From Planctomycetota bacterium (GTDB lineage Bacteria; Planctomycetota; Planctomycetia; Planctomycetales; Planctomycetaceae): 64,000 nucleotides of DNA. Shown here in pieces: positions 7,775-16,589 of the stretch; position 1 is the stretch's first letter, and each line of letters begins with the position of its first letter. The stretch spans positions 1 to 64,000 of the forward strand of contig JAURQH010000042.1 in the NCBI GenBank assembly GCA_030836185.1, read 5' to 3'. Both the position numbers and the translations under genes were made by a program. The notes beneath the pieces were generated by a model that was not told the DNA's origin, did not search any database, and worked only from the letters and a program-made list of their open reading frames with translations.

Positions 7775-8155
7775 TCAGGAGGTGACTTCTTCGGCTTCGG
7801 CTTCTTCGGACTCGTCAACACCATCGACAACGGACCAGTCGACAAGATGATCTTCCAGCTCTGCCGGTTTTACGAACTTCTCATCTGAACCAGAAGCTTC
7901 CATCGGATAACCGTTACTCTCGAGATGCGAAGCGTGTTCCGATTTCATTTCAACAAGAGTTTCATCTTCGAGAACACGCCACCATTCGAGATGCGGCCAT
8001 TCGCGTCGAATTTTCTTGAGACACGTGATCATCGTGCGCCCGTTTGTTCCGGCAGAAAAACCCGCCCGTCTGGCAACCGACGTATAGGTTCCCAACTTTT
8101 CGGCTTTCTTCAGTTCCCACAGGACTTCTGCCACGGCTTGTGCACGTATCGACAT
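7775..8155 (-). CDS. Alkyltransferase-like (MGMT-fold) DNA-binding protein
   Basis: A 126-residue protein whose first 65 residues resemble the winged-helix C-terminal domain of O6-alkylguanine transferases: VAEVLWELKKAEKLGTYTSVARRAG, a GRTM stretch supplying a candidate arginine finger (R40), and E57-W58-W59-R60-V at the place of the PCHRV active site. W58 replaces the alkyl-accepting cysteine, as in ATL proteins, which bind O6-alkylguanine lesions and flag them for nucleotide-excision repair. The last 60 residues are acidic (DESEEAEAEE) and absent from typical ATLs. GGAAAGG six bases before the ATG at 8155 sets this start over an in-frame ATG at 8185. Function by family analogy; the match is partial. 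Confidence 0.6.
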   Translation of the reverse strand: MSIRAQAVAEVLWELKKAEKLGTYTSVARRAGFSAGTNGRTMITCLKKIRREWPHLEWWRVLEDETLVEMKSEHASHLESNGYPMEASGSDEKFVKPAELEDHLVDWSVVDGVDESEEAEAEEVTS

Positions 8156-8371
8156 TTGCAACCCTTTCCTTGTTGACTGATGCAATTTTGGGAATCAAGA
8201 GATATTCTTTCTGACTCCATCAGTAAGCCTGTCTTACTGTCCAAACTCGCACCGATCATTTATGCTTTGTGATGATTCGATGATCTCATCTTAACAAAAA
8301 ATGAGACGAAATACTCGTTTGCGTGAGCAATTTTCCCATACGATCTGCCTGAAGACCCAAGTGAGGCCCCG

Positions 8372-8821
8372 GTGAGTCTGCAAACCTATTCAGAACATGG
8401 AATTCAGTTCCTCTATCCTCTCGATTGGGAGCTGCACCAAGAGATTCAGGGGACTACAGTCGCCATTTCAGTGACCAGCCCGGAGACCACGTTTTTAACC
8501 ATTTGGTTGATGCAAGAACGTCCCAATCCGCAAACCATGCTTGATTCTGCACTTGATGCGTTCGAGGAAGACTACGAAAATGTTGATATCTATCGATCAG
8601 AAACGGAAATCTGTGAATATCCCTGCCTCAAATGTGACGTGGAGTTTGTCAGTTTGGAACTGATCAACTCCGCCACAATCCACTCTTTGCGAACGGGCCG
8701 ATTCTCGGTCTTGATTCTCGGTCAGGGAACCGATCACGAGTTGGAATATTCTCGCCCGATTCTGGAAGCAATGATCGACAGTTTTGAATGTGATGTTGAT
8801 GATGACATCATGAAAGCCTGA
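8372..8821 (+). CDS. Hypothetical protein, possibly DcrB/PsbP-like fold
   Basis: A 149-residue cytoplasmic-looking protein with a GTG start (8372). It opens with GIQFLYPLDWELHQE, has a SPETTFLTIWLM strand and an even spread of short strands, and ends in an acidic DVDDD tail. This pattern (F-x-Y-P-x-x-W near the start, a hydrophobic strand series, a C-terminal helix ILEAMIDSF) resembles DcrB/PsbP-like domains, but no signal peptide is present. No catalytic residues are evident. Its stop codon abuts the stop of the convergent yceH-like gene with no gap. Confidence 0.65.
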   Translation: MSLQTYSEHGIQFLYPLDWELHQEIQGTTVAISVTSPETTFLTIWLMQERPNPQTMLDSALDAFEEDYENVDIYRSETEICEYPCLKCDVEFVSLELINSATIHSLRTGRFSVLILGQGTDHELEYSRPILEAMIDSFECDVDDDIMKA

Positions 8822-9631
8822 TCAAACCCCCAATTGCTGCTTGAGATCGTCCATTTGATCATTCAATTGTCGGACAAGTTCTTCCAGGCGATTCAGCTGC
8901 TCAGCTAACTCACGATTGTCAGCCTGCAACTGCTGCTGGGTCTGTTCCAACTGAGAAACAGTCGACTCAATTTCAGACAAATTTGTTTGAGCGGCGATGG
9001 TCTCTGGAGCGATCATCGCGGCAGATGCTGGAGGAGTCGCTTGTTCAATGACCGGGGCAGCAGGCCGTACATCTGGTGGAGAGACATTCGCACCAAACGT
9101 CGATTCTCCTTCGCCGTCGAGATACAAGCCGTGATCAACTTCAATCCCACGTCGTTTCAAGTCTCCCGAAGCTCGCACGGCGTCCATTTGCATCAACCCA
9201 CCAAGAGCCTCTCGGAGAATATCCAGAGATTCAATCGCCGTCATGCGACTCGAACGCGAACGGAGTTCCCCCAGTTGCTGACGTCCGCGAAGTAGCAATT
9301 CTGCCAAGATAGCAATTTGAGGCTCGGAGAGATCAAAGCGGTGCCTGATGTAATGACGATATCTTTCCGCTCGACCACCATCAGTATGAACAGTTGCCGT
9401 AAAACCCAGTTCTCGCAATTCTTCCAGCGTTTCCAACACCGTTTCTTCATCGAGACTCGTGACCGGATCACGATTACTCTTTTGGTTGCAACCGGTGGTG
9501 ACCGCTTTCAGGGTCAGAGGGTAATACTCGGGGGTTGTCATTCCCTTTTCGATGAGCACTCCGAGGACTCGTCGTTGACGACGGTCGAGAGCGGGGAATT
9601 CTGTCAATTTTTCTGTCGTGTGTTCAGACAT
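8822..9631 (-). CDS. YceH family protein (DUF480)
   Basis: A 269-residue protein matching DUF480/YceH: RRQRRVLGVLIEKGMTTP, YPLTLKAVTTGCNQKSNRDP, and the second winged helix around LSEPQIAILAELLLRG. The fold is a tandem winged helix of unknown cellular role. After about residue 170 the protein departs from the family core with a Pro/Ala-rich linker and a C-terminal coiled coil (SQLEQTQQQLQADNRELAEQ), a common form in planctomycetes and other bacteria. The ATG at 9631 is chosen because MSEHTTEKL starts there after a GGGATGG stretch; an upstream in-frame ATG at 9700 adds 23 atypical residues. Confidence 0.88.
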   Translation of the reverse strand: MSEHTTEKLTEFPALDRRQRRVLGVLIEKGMTTPEYYPLTLKAVTTGCNQKSNRDPVTSLDEETVLETLEELRELGFTATVHTDGGRAERYRHYIRHRFDLSEPQIAILAELLLRGRQQLGELRSRSSRMTAIESLDILREALGGLMQMDAVRASGDLKRRGIEVDHGLYLDGEGESTFGANVSPPDVRPAAPVIEQATPPASAAMIAPETIAAQTNLSEIESTVSQLEQTQQQLQADNRELAEQLNRLEELVRQLNDQMDDLKQQLGV

Positions 9632-9728
9632 GCCATCCCTGCAAAAAGAACGCGATGATTTGCAAGCAGGCATTTTGATGGATTTTGATTCTGACTCCAA
9701 GCCTCAGTTCAAAAAGAATCGAAGAAGA

Positions 9729-10649
9729 TTACTTCATTGCACTAATATCAAGCGGTTTTATGGCGACTTTTTGGCCCTCATCCTTGATCGCGGTCGCATT
9801 TGACTGGCTTCGTTCCTGACTGGCAACGAATACGCGAGCCGTCAGGTCGATGAGTTCTTTCTTACGAATGGCCAGTACGCCTTCCATTTTACCGGTGAGA
9901 CCTTCGACCCAATCAGGCTGATGCATCATCGCGAGCGACATCATCTGTACAAACAGGCTCACCTCGCGAAAGTTCCGGTCGATGATCAAACTGCTGAATG
10001 GCTTGGTTAATTTGGCAGCCGTCCCAAAACCTTGATTCGGAAAAGCGACAAACATATCAACGCGGTGGGTCACAAACGTCCGGCCACTTCGATCAGACGA
10101 ATAGACACTGACCAGATGCAAAATGGCTTTGGAACGAATTTTTCGTTTCAAAATCGGACTCGTCATCTCACCGTGGCAGAGCACAACCTGATGATTCTCA
10201 TCACGATGCAAGACTTCGAGGACTCCTAAAGTTCCGTCCCCGCTGTCAGCTTCATAATCCTGAATCCCGGTTTGCTTCATTTGATATTGTGACACATTAA
10301 GGGCTCGCCAGATCGAGACCACCACATCGGGGTGTTGCACGAAGTATCGATACACACTGGGATCGACTTCAAAGCTCAGCGTCGGCAAGCGTCGGAAAAG
10401 GTCCGTCGAATTGACAATCGCACGGACTTCCTGTTGTTGGACTGCGTTTAACTTTGTGAATGGAATCTGTCGAATCGCTTCCTCGCGATCATCCTTAGAA
10501 GAACTCCCTTCCTGAGCCACTTTGACACGTGAAAGTAATTCCTCTGCAGATTTTGGATTGACGGCCCGCACTGTCTCTCCCACCTGGAGAATGAACAGTC
10601 CAGTCGTTAGCAGCATCAAAGATGATTGTCTTAGAGATCGTGCGCGCAT
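9729..10649 (-). CDS. Hypothetical exported protein
   Basis: 306 residues with an N-terminal signal peptide (SSLMLLTTGLFILQ, cleavage near residue 29). The mature part is mixed alpha/beta and lacks cysteine pairs or obvious catalytic motifs. One stretch, HQVVLCHGEMTSPILKRK, may be a strand-turn region. The middle (PDVVVSIWRALNVSQYQMKQTG) and the repeated VTHRVDMFVAFPNQGFG style recall planctomycete exported proteins of unknown function. Monocistronic; 97 bases separate its stop from yceH. No function is assigned. Confidence 0.7.
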   Translation of the reverse strand: MRARSLRQSSLMLLTTGLFILQVGETVRAVNPKSAEELLSRVKVAQEGSSSKDDREEAIRQIPFTKLNAVQQQEVRAIVNSTDLFRRLPTLSFEVDPSVYRYFVQHPDVVVSIWRALNVSQYQMKQTGIQDYEADSGDGTLGVLEVLHRDENHQVVLCHGEMTSPILKRKIRSKAILHLVSVYSSDRSGRTFVTHRVDMFVAFPNQGFGTAAKLTKPFSSLIIDRNFREVSLFVQMMSLAMMHQPDWVEGLTGKMEGVLAIRKKELIDLTARVFVASQERSQSNATAIKDEGQKVAIKPLDISAMK

Positions 10650-11013
10650 GCTCTCCAGACTCCTTGAGTCTTGCGGGAATTCGGGTCAGCGATCGTCAGG
10701 TGAGTTCTTATCGAAACAAATCGTCTCAGTAAGACAAACGATCTTCCTTCTCATCGGCTGAGAAGGAGCGATGTTGTTAAGAGATTTGGCCAGAACCTCG
10801 ACCTGATCGTTAAAATTCGCACAACGCGCGATCCATTTTATCGTTCCTTTGCGCGCCAAGGGAATGATTACTTCGCGCCCGAAATAACTCGAATCAAGTG
10901 TGTTGATTCGTACGGATATTCATCATACAAAGCGTAAAATGATGATAAATGGAACGTGAGAAGCCTTACGATTTGAACTGAAAGGTCACTCTGGTCGATG
11001 CTGGCCACAAAGC
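10650..11013. other. Intergenic region between two minus-strand genes
   Basis: 364 bases, moderately AT-rich towards 10900-10960. It must hold the promoter of the 9729-10649 gene. I see no convincing promoter hexamers, hairpin with T-run, or short gene. Confidence 0.3.
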
Positions 11014-12582
11014 TTAGTTCTTTGGCAATCGATTGAGAGTGTAATAGGCATCGGGATGCAAAAGGGTCTCTCCATCACGATCTCGAATTCCTCGGCACCA
11101 CAATTCATGCACAAAGAGTTCGCGCAATCCTCGAACTTTCAGTTGTACACGATACCCGTCCTCGGAGACTGTCGCCGATTCAATCACCGGGGATTGTTTC
11201 AGGATTTCGTCGCTGCCGTAGGTAGAATGATATTGGTACGTGTAGCTGCTCATCTCGTAGGCTGCGGGGAGTGATGCTTTCTGGAGATCAACCGGCTTTG
11301 TGAAGACGAGTTCAAACCCATCCGAAATTGCGTGCATTTCCTGAATTTCAAAGGGAGTCTTTCCGGTCCAGACGAGTCGCTGTAATCCGTACGACGCCGT
11401 CCCCAGGCTGCTCCAACCTCGATTGGTCAATCCCGCGAAAAGACTTCCATCTGTTCCTTGTGCCAATCGCAGGACGGCTGACGCTAATCCTGAACGAAAT
11501 GGAAAGCAGGCCCCCTGATACTCTCCACCAATTTTTTCCAGGTAGACGCGATTGATGCCAGCTTGAGTAAACTCACCCAAAAAAAACTGTCCCGCAAACG
11601 GACCGAACTTTCCTTTGCTCTCATCCAGCATGATATCTGTGGCCGACTGACCAATTTTTTTGTAAGGCAGCCAAACTGCCGGGGGCTTCAAAGCCGAGAA
11701 CTTTTTGAGTGCCTGCGGGAATGGAAGGCCATTCGGTATTTCTGTGATCCCCTTGATGGGCGAATCGGGTTCATTCATTGATGCCAAAGAGTCTGGATGA
11801 TGAAAGAACGCTCCCCGCCGCATATGATGCAGCGTGTTGGTTCCCACCCAGTTGCCTTGCTGATCGGTGTAAAACATGTCCCCGGCAGTATTCGCCCCCA
11901 GACCACTCGGCGATCGCATCCCTGCACACATGGGAATCATCTTTCCCTCGGGAGTCACCATCATTCCCCAACCACGCCAAAGTCCTTGACGAACTTTCAA
12001 TGTCGGTTCGGTAATGGTGCGATCAAGTTGATCTCCTTTCAGACCGAGACCCGTGTTTAATGTCAGCCAGAAATTCCCATCGCCATCCAATTCGGGACCG
12101 TAGGCATATTCGTGATAGTGGCCGGTCACTCCCCAGCCCTTCGCGACTGTCAAATATTCATCAGCGACCATGTCTCCATCGGTATCTCGAATTCGAGTCA
12201 ACTCACTGCGCTGAACCGTATAAAACGCATCCCCTTTTTTGATCAGACCGAGTGGTTCGTGAAGTGCCGTTGCAAATTGATGGTAGGTCACATTCTTCGG
12301 AGGATCATCATAGACGCCGTCCAAAATCCAGATTTCACCTTTACGAATCGTGACGGCAACTTTCTTATCATCAAGAACTGCGATGCCACTGACTTCGAGT
12401 GCCAACCCGTCAGGAGCCGGTTTCCAGTTCTTCGAGCGAGAGTCGGTTTGCGCTTGAGACGTGACGACTGAGATCAACTTGTAATAGTCACTCTCTTCGG
12501 CAGCATAAGTCGTGGAGGCTCCGTGTGAGCACATGGCCCATAACAGCACAAGAAGAAAGCCTCGCTTGATAGACATTACCAT
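11014..12582 (-). CDS. Secreted beta-propeller (PVC-type dehydrogenase-like) protein
   Basis: 522 residues with a signal peptide (FLLVLLWAMCSHGASTTYA). The mature part is a six-bladed-propeller type sequence related to PQQ-sugar-dehydrogenase-like and 'membrane-bound dehydrogenase' domains abundant in planctomycetes: PDGLALEVSGIAVLDD, GEIWILDG, TRIRDTDGDMVADEY, GMRSPSGLGANTAGDMFYTDQQGNW. The DTDGDM segment is a calcium-loop-like motif. The last 130 residues form a separate beta domain. The start overlaps the end of the pentaheme gene by 7 bases (12576-12582), so the two are translated together and the cytochrome is a likely electron acceptor. Substrate unknown. Confidence 0.82.
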   Translation of the reverse strand: MVMSIKRGFLLVLLWAMCSHGASTTYAAEESDYYKLISVVTSQAQTDSRSKNWKPAPDGLALEVSGIAVLDDKKVAVTIRKGEIWILDGVYDDPPKNVTYHQFATALHEPLGLIKKGDAFYTVQRSELTRIRDTDGDMVADEYLTVAKGWGVTGHYHEYAYGPELDGDGNFWLTLNTGLGLKGDQLDRTITEPTLKVRQGLWRGWGMMVTPEGKMIPMCAGMRSPSGLGANTAGDMFYTDQQGNWVGTNTLHHMRRGAFFHHPDSLASMNEPDSPIKGITEIPNGLPFPQALKKFSALKPPAVWLPYKKIGQSATDIMLDESKGKFGPFAGQFFLGEFTQAGINRVYLEKIGGEYQGACFPFRSGLASAVLRLAQGTDGSLFAGLTNRGWSSLGTASYGLQRLVWTGKTPFEIQEMHAISDGFELVFTKPVDLQKASLPAAYEMSSYTYQYHSTYGSDEILKQSPVIESATVSEDGYRVQLKVRGLRELFVHELWCRGIRDRDGETLLHPDAYYTLNRLPKN

Positions 12583-14939
12583 TGGTACTCAACCTCAATC
12601 ACAAGCGGTTTCTTGGTGGTCAGTGGCAACAAAGAGAGGTTCCACCCATCTTTGGTCGGCGTGACTTTCGATGTCGTCTTCAAGTGGGCTTTGAGTCCCG
12701 CGTCCGATGTGATCGTCGTGGGATCGACATGCTCGGCGTCTGGCAATAAATGCAGATTGAGTGGATGTATTCCGCGGGATTGTCGTTGAGTCCGCATTGT
12801 CCAGATACGCCGAAGGTGTCCGGTCTTCGTCGGAAATATCTGTTCCTCAACCTCGAACCCTGCCAGACGAAAAAGGAAGGTGGGGCGACCTGATTTTTCG
12901 AGGCGATATCCGCGAAAAACGGGTTTAGCTTTTTCGAGACTTAATGTTGGACCAGTCGGCAGTGCGTAATGAAATTCCCCCAATGGATTCGCGGGAGGAG
13001 CGAATCGTTCGTACCAGGTTCCTTGGGCATCAAGAAACCGCCCCGTCCATATTTCCGCCAGTCGTACTTGTTCGGCATCATAGGCAAAGTGAAGCTTCTC
13101 GGGATAGCCGACCGCGATGGCATGAGTCCCCGCTTCGTCCATGAATGTTCGTAAGACAATCGGTTTTTCTTTGGGAACGAGTTCAAAAGTTTGCGAGCGT
13201 GCCGTGATGATTTTTTCCGGCAATGGCTGATTCTTGAGATCCTTTAGATAGGCCCACAAAGAAGCGATCTGCAAATCGACATTACCATCCAGTAGTTGTG
13301 AATTCGAGCTTTTCCCATTCGGGAAGAAGGTCGGCATTCGAGTACGCGCTTTAACGGCTCCTGGATTGAACAAAAACTTTTTGAACCACTCAGGATGTAT
13401 GCGAGTGGTTACATCACTCAAATCAACTCCCACAACACCCGGTAACGCCTCGCCACCCACCGGATGGCATTGCACACAACCGGTATCGAGCAACATTCGT
13501 CCTGAAGTAGCAAGGTTCTTGCTTTGACCGAAGACATCTTGTTCGCTTTGTTTCTGATAATCGTCAACAGCGGCGAATTGCTCAGGCAGCGATTTCACCT
13601 GAGCCGAAGGGAATTGAGGCATTCTTGCCGAGAGATGCGGCCGTACAACACCTGTTCCATCGAAAACTATTTTCAGCCAGCTTTGAGTCAGCTTCTGTCC
13701 GACGCCGGTTAAAGTGGGCGGAATACGTCCTTCATCACCGAGATCGATGTGCCGAACCGTCTCCAAATATGACTTGCGGTTTCGACCAACACCACCACGT
13801 TCATTCCTCTCGTGGCAGCCATAACAATTAAGTTGCAACATGCGCAGGTCGAGTTTCAAATGCTGCTCTAACAAATCATCGTTTTGTAGAGTTTGAACGG
13901 CAGCTTTCAGCGAGGCGGCTTGTTTCTCGTTCAATGGGTAACGAGGCAGCTTCGCAGTGGGATTGCCAACACAGGTTTGCGTTGACTCCCAATTGAGCTC
14001 CGAGAGTTTCTTGGCAGATTTTTTCGAGGCAATTCCTTTGGCCTGATGACAACTGGAACACTGCAATTCTGCAAAGAGTTGACGTCCTTTTTCGATCAAG
14101 TCTTGACTAAAATCAGATCTCTTATTTTGCGAATTTCCAGGACTTTTGGCCTGCAAGTAAGCTGCGATGTGAGAGGCTTCCATGGGAGCCAATTTGAAAT
14201 TCGGCATCCGTCCTGCAGGACGATATTTTTCAGGACTCAACAAGAAGTAGGTCAGTGACTTCGAAGAATATTTCTTTCCCAGTTCGCCATGAGGGACGGA
14301 TTTTACGGGGCGAACATGTTGAGAGAGCCCGAGTTCTTTTAGCTCATCATCATCGAGTTGCTCAATCATTTGGTCGAGTGGGGTTGGTTTGTATTCTGCC
14401 GTTTCATAATTTTGATCGGGTTCATGGCAGGCAATGCAACCAATGCGATGATAAAGCCCTTTCCCTAATTCAGGATCCCCCTTCTCCCAGAATTCAAAGG
14501 GTACAGGACTCAAACCCCCCGCTTTGATTTCTGGGAACTCTTGTTGCTGATTCATCAGAAATGCAGTGAGAGCGACGACCGCATCTTGTTTTTTTGTCTC
14601 AGTCAAACCCGCCAACATGTCGGGCATGGTGGTCCCGGGTTTTATATCGTGAGGGGCAGCCAGATAACTGCGCAACCAATCAACATTCACGCGACTCCCG
14701 ACACCCGTCAAGTCTGGACCACCTTTGGGGTGTAACTCTTCAGAATCAGTCACATGACAAGCCGTGCAGTTTAGCTCAGTCAGTAGTAGCTGTCCGGCCA
14801 GTGATTCAGAGATCGAGTGAGAAGCCGCAAATCGATCATACCCGGAAACAAACGGCTCAGCCGAGTGTGCAATGCCGGGCAGAAAAACACACACTCCACC
14901 GAGGAGTATCGTAAATCGCAATGTCATCCGAATTTTCAT
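12576..14939 (-). CDS. Pentaheme c-type cytochrome, exported
   Basis: 787 residues with a signal peptide (FTILLGGVCVFLPGIAHSA). Five CxxCH heme motifs start at C58 (CTACH), C168 (CIACH), C294 (CSSCH), C372 (CYGCH) and C488 (CVQCH). Candidate Met ligands follow in several domains (TTMPDML, GRMPNFK, ARMPQF, TRMPTFF), so it reads as tandem cytochrome c domains. Residues about 570-787 are a heme-free beta region ending VIEVEYQW. It overlaps the DJ-1 gene by 4 bases upstream and the propeller gene by 7 bases downstream. It probably passes electrons in the periplasm from oxidation by the propeller protein. The role is inferred from context. Confidence 0.9.
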   Translation of the reverse strand: MKIRMTLRFTILLGGVCVFLPGIAHSAEPFVSGYDRFAASHSISESLAGQLLLTELNCTACHVTDSEELHPKGGPDLTGVGSRVNVDWLRSYLAAPHDIKPGTTMPDMLAGLTETKKQDAVVALTAFLMNQQQEFPEIKAGGLSPVPFEFWEKGDPELGKGLYHRIGCIACHEPDQNYETAEYKPTPLDQMIEQLDDDELKELGLSQHVRPVKSVPHGELGKKYSSKSLTYFLLSPEKYRPAGRMPNFKLAPMEASHIAAYLQAKSPGNSQNKRSDFSQDLIEKGRQLFAELQCSSCHQAKGIASKKSAKKLSELNWESTQTCVGNPTAKLPRYPLNEKQAASLKAAVQTLQNDDLLEQHLKLDLRMLQLNCYGCHERNERGGVGRNRKSYLETVRHIDLGDEGRIPPTLTGVGQKLTQSWLKIVFDGTGVVRPHLSARMPQFPSAQVKSLPEQFAAVDDYQKQSEQDVFGQSKNLATSGRMLLDTGCVQCHPVGGEALPGVVGVDLSDVTTRIHPEWFKKFLFNPGAVKARTRMPTFFPNGKSSNSQLLDGNVDLQIASLWAYLKDLKNQPLPEKIITARSQTFELVPKEKPIVLRTFMDEAGTHAIAVGYPEKLHFAYDAEQVRLAEIWTGRFLDAQGTWYERFAPPANPLGEFHYALPTGPTLSLEKAKPVFRGYRLEKSGRPTFLFRLAGFEVEEQIFPTKTGHLRRIWTMRTQRQSRGIHPLNLHLLPDAEHVDPTTITSDAGLKAHLKTTSKVTPTKDGWNLSLLPLTTKKPLVIEVEYQW

Positions 14940-15514
14940 ACTTGGGTACTCGCCGCATTTTCACGAGCTGCTTCCAGTAATTGAATCCACGGCCCGACAT
15001 AATAACCGTTATCGTGGAACGTCCGTCCGCTGACGAGGTTTCCATCGATCACACAGGGCTCATCCACAAAGACACCGCCGCAAACTTCCAGATCAAATTT
15101 GCACTTGGCGACTGTCGCCATGCGGCGGCCTTCCACACAACCGGCGTACGCGGGGATTTCAACTCCGTGACAGACACTGGCGACGGGTTTATTTTGAGCA
15201 AAGAAATATTTTGTGATGCGAACTAAATCTTCATCATAACGAATGTATTCCGGCGCTCGTCCTCCCGAGAACATGATGCCCGCATATTCGTCTTCTTTCA
15301 CTTCGGAGAACGGCACATCACAATTGAGCGTGTAACCTTCCCACTCTTTCGTAATCGTCCAGCCCGGTTTTTGTTCGTGGAGAACCAATTGATAAAGTCG
15401 TTTTTCGGGCGCTGTTACGACCGGCTCAAAACCGGCTTCTTGCAAGCGATAATACGGGTACATGGTGTCGAGCGTTTCCGTCGCATCGCCGATCACAATA
15501 AGCACTTTTTGCAT
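14936..15514 (-). CDS. DJ-1/PfpI family protein
   Basis: A 192-residue class I glutamine-amidotransferase-like protein. The nucleophile elbow is V-C115-H116-G-V-E, with an acidic residue near E13 (DATETLD) positioned as in DJ-1/PfpI proteins. The GIMFSGGRAPEYIR loop is typical of the PfpI/YhbO branch. The C-terminal part (GGVFVDEPCVIDGNLVSGRTF) matches the family's final strand region. Family members are deglycases, chaperones or peptidases, so the substrate cannot be read off. It lies between an exported TIM-barrel protein and a pentaheme cytochrome, overlapping the latter by 4 bases, yet has no signal peptide and should be cytoplasmic. Confidence 0.9.
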   Translation of the reverse strand: MQKVLIVIGDATETLDTMYPYYRLQEAGFEPVVTAPEKRLYQLVLHEQKPGWTITKEWEGYTLNCDVPFSEVKEDEYAGIMFSGGRAPEYIRYDEDLVRITKYFFAQNKPVASVCHGVEIPAYAGCVEGRRMATVAKCKFDLEVCGGVFVDEPCVIDGNLVSGRTFHDNGYYVGPWIQLLEAARENAASTQV

Positions 15515-15538
15515 GATGAATTCCTGGGAGTCTAATTT

Positions 15539-16474
15539 TTATCTTGGAGTAATACGGTTGGCCAGATAGTTTCGGGATCGATTGATTTCCGCAGTGACCT
15601 CCGCCGTCGTTTCGAGAATTGGAATTCCTCGCGGAACGGGGTGCATGAAAATTTCTGTCCAACCGGCATATTTGATGTCTTGTAATGCTTCGATCAACGG
15701 CGCGAAGTCGAGTTCTCCACGACCGGGCATCTGTAGAAGTTCCTGTTCTTTAGGAAGTTTTTTGGAACAGCTCATGCCGTGCTGCCAGGCATAGAACATT
15801 TCTATCGAATCGCCCAAGTCTCGAATCAACTGACTGAGTAGCGTTGTGTCTTGAGGCAAATGATAGGGAGCAAAGGCAATTCCCAAGTGTTTTGAAGGCC
15901 GAAGTTCTGCCAACCATTTCAACGAGTCGGGAGAATCGATCAAATTGTTGCCATGATTCTCGATAGCGATTGTGACACCGGTTTCCTCAGCGACTGCGAG
16001 GTGAGGTTTCATCTGTTCGACAAATTTTCCGACTGCCGATTTGAGTTCTTTTCCTGTCAACCCTACTGGTCCTTTCCCACCCGCAACAATCGTCTTGCAA
16101 CCTAGCCGTTGAGCCAGTTTCATTTCGTTCTGTAAACCAAACGGTCCCAACTTGTACTGCGTGATACAGCCCAGCGTGACATCATGACTTTGTAAGAACT
16201 CTGCAAAGTTGTCTTCTCCCATTGCCTCCAATTGCTCACGCTGATTGCCGTGAACTTTGGGCCAAATGTCTATTGCCGTTGCCCCTATCTTACTGGCCTC
16301 AGGAACAATCTCTTTCAGATCTGCATATCCATACATACACGACCCGAGAATGTACTTGAACTGAAAGTCCGAGGAGTCCTCTGCAAAGAGGTCGGGCCTT
16401 GCTAAACAAAGGGCGCTGACCCCAGACAGAGTGGCGCAGAAATCACGTCGAGTCAAAATAGAATTCAGATTCAT
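15539..16474 (-). CDS. Tat-exported sugar phosphate isomerase/epimerase-like TIM barrel
   Basis: A 311-residue AP-endonuclease-2/xylose-isomerase-like barrel. The N-terminus carries a twin-arginine signal (LTRRDFCATLSGVSALCLA). Barrel strands include IGATAIDIWP, LGCKTIVAGGKGP and VTIAIENHGNN; E and H in IENHG and H in FMHPVP are probable metal ligands. The family isomerises or cleaves sugars and polyols; planctomycetes have many exported versions of unknown substrate. It is the first gene of the four-gene run ending at 11014, 24 bases before the DJ-1 gene. Confidence 0.88.
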   Translation of the reverse strand: MNLNSILTRRDFCATLSGVSALCLARPDLFAEDSSDFQFKYILGSCMYGYADLKEIVPEASKIGATAIDIWPKVHGNQREQLEAMGEDNFAEFLQSHDVTLGCITQYKLGPFGLQNEMKLAQRLGCKTIVAGGKGPVGLTGKELKSAVGKFVEQMKPHLAVAEETGVTIAIENHGNNLIDSPDSLKWLAELRPSKHLGIAFAPYHLPQDTTLLSQLIRDLGDSIEMFYAWQHGMSCSKKLPKEQELLQMPGRGELDFAPLIEALQDIKYAGWTEIFMHPVPRGIPILETTAEVTAEINRSRNYLANRITPR

Positions 16475-16589
16475 CAGCGATCAAGATCAGAAGGAAATGG
16501 ATTGCAGTAATGTGATAACACCCATTGTGACCGATGATGATGAGAATTTCAGCAACGATTCCGAGAATCATTCACCCATCGAATGATAA

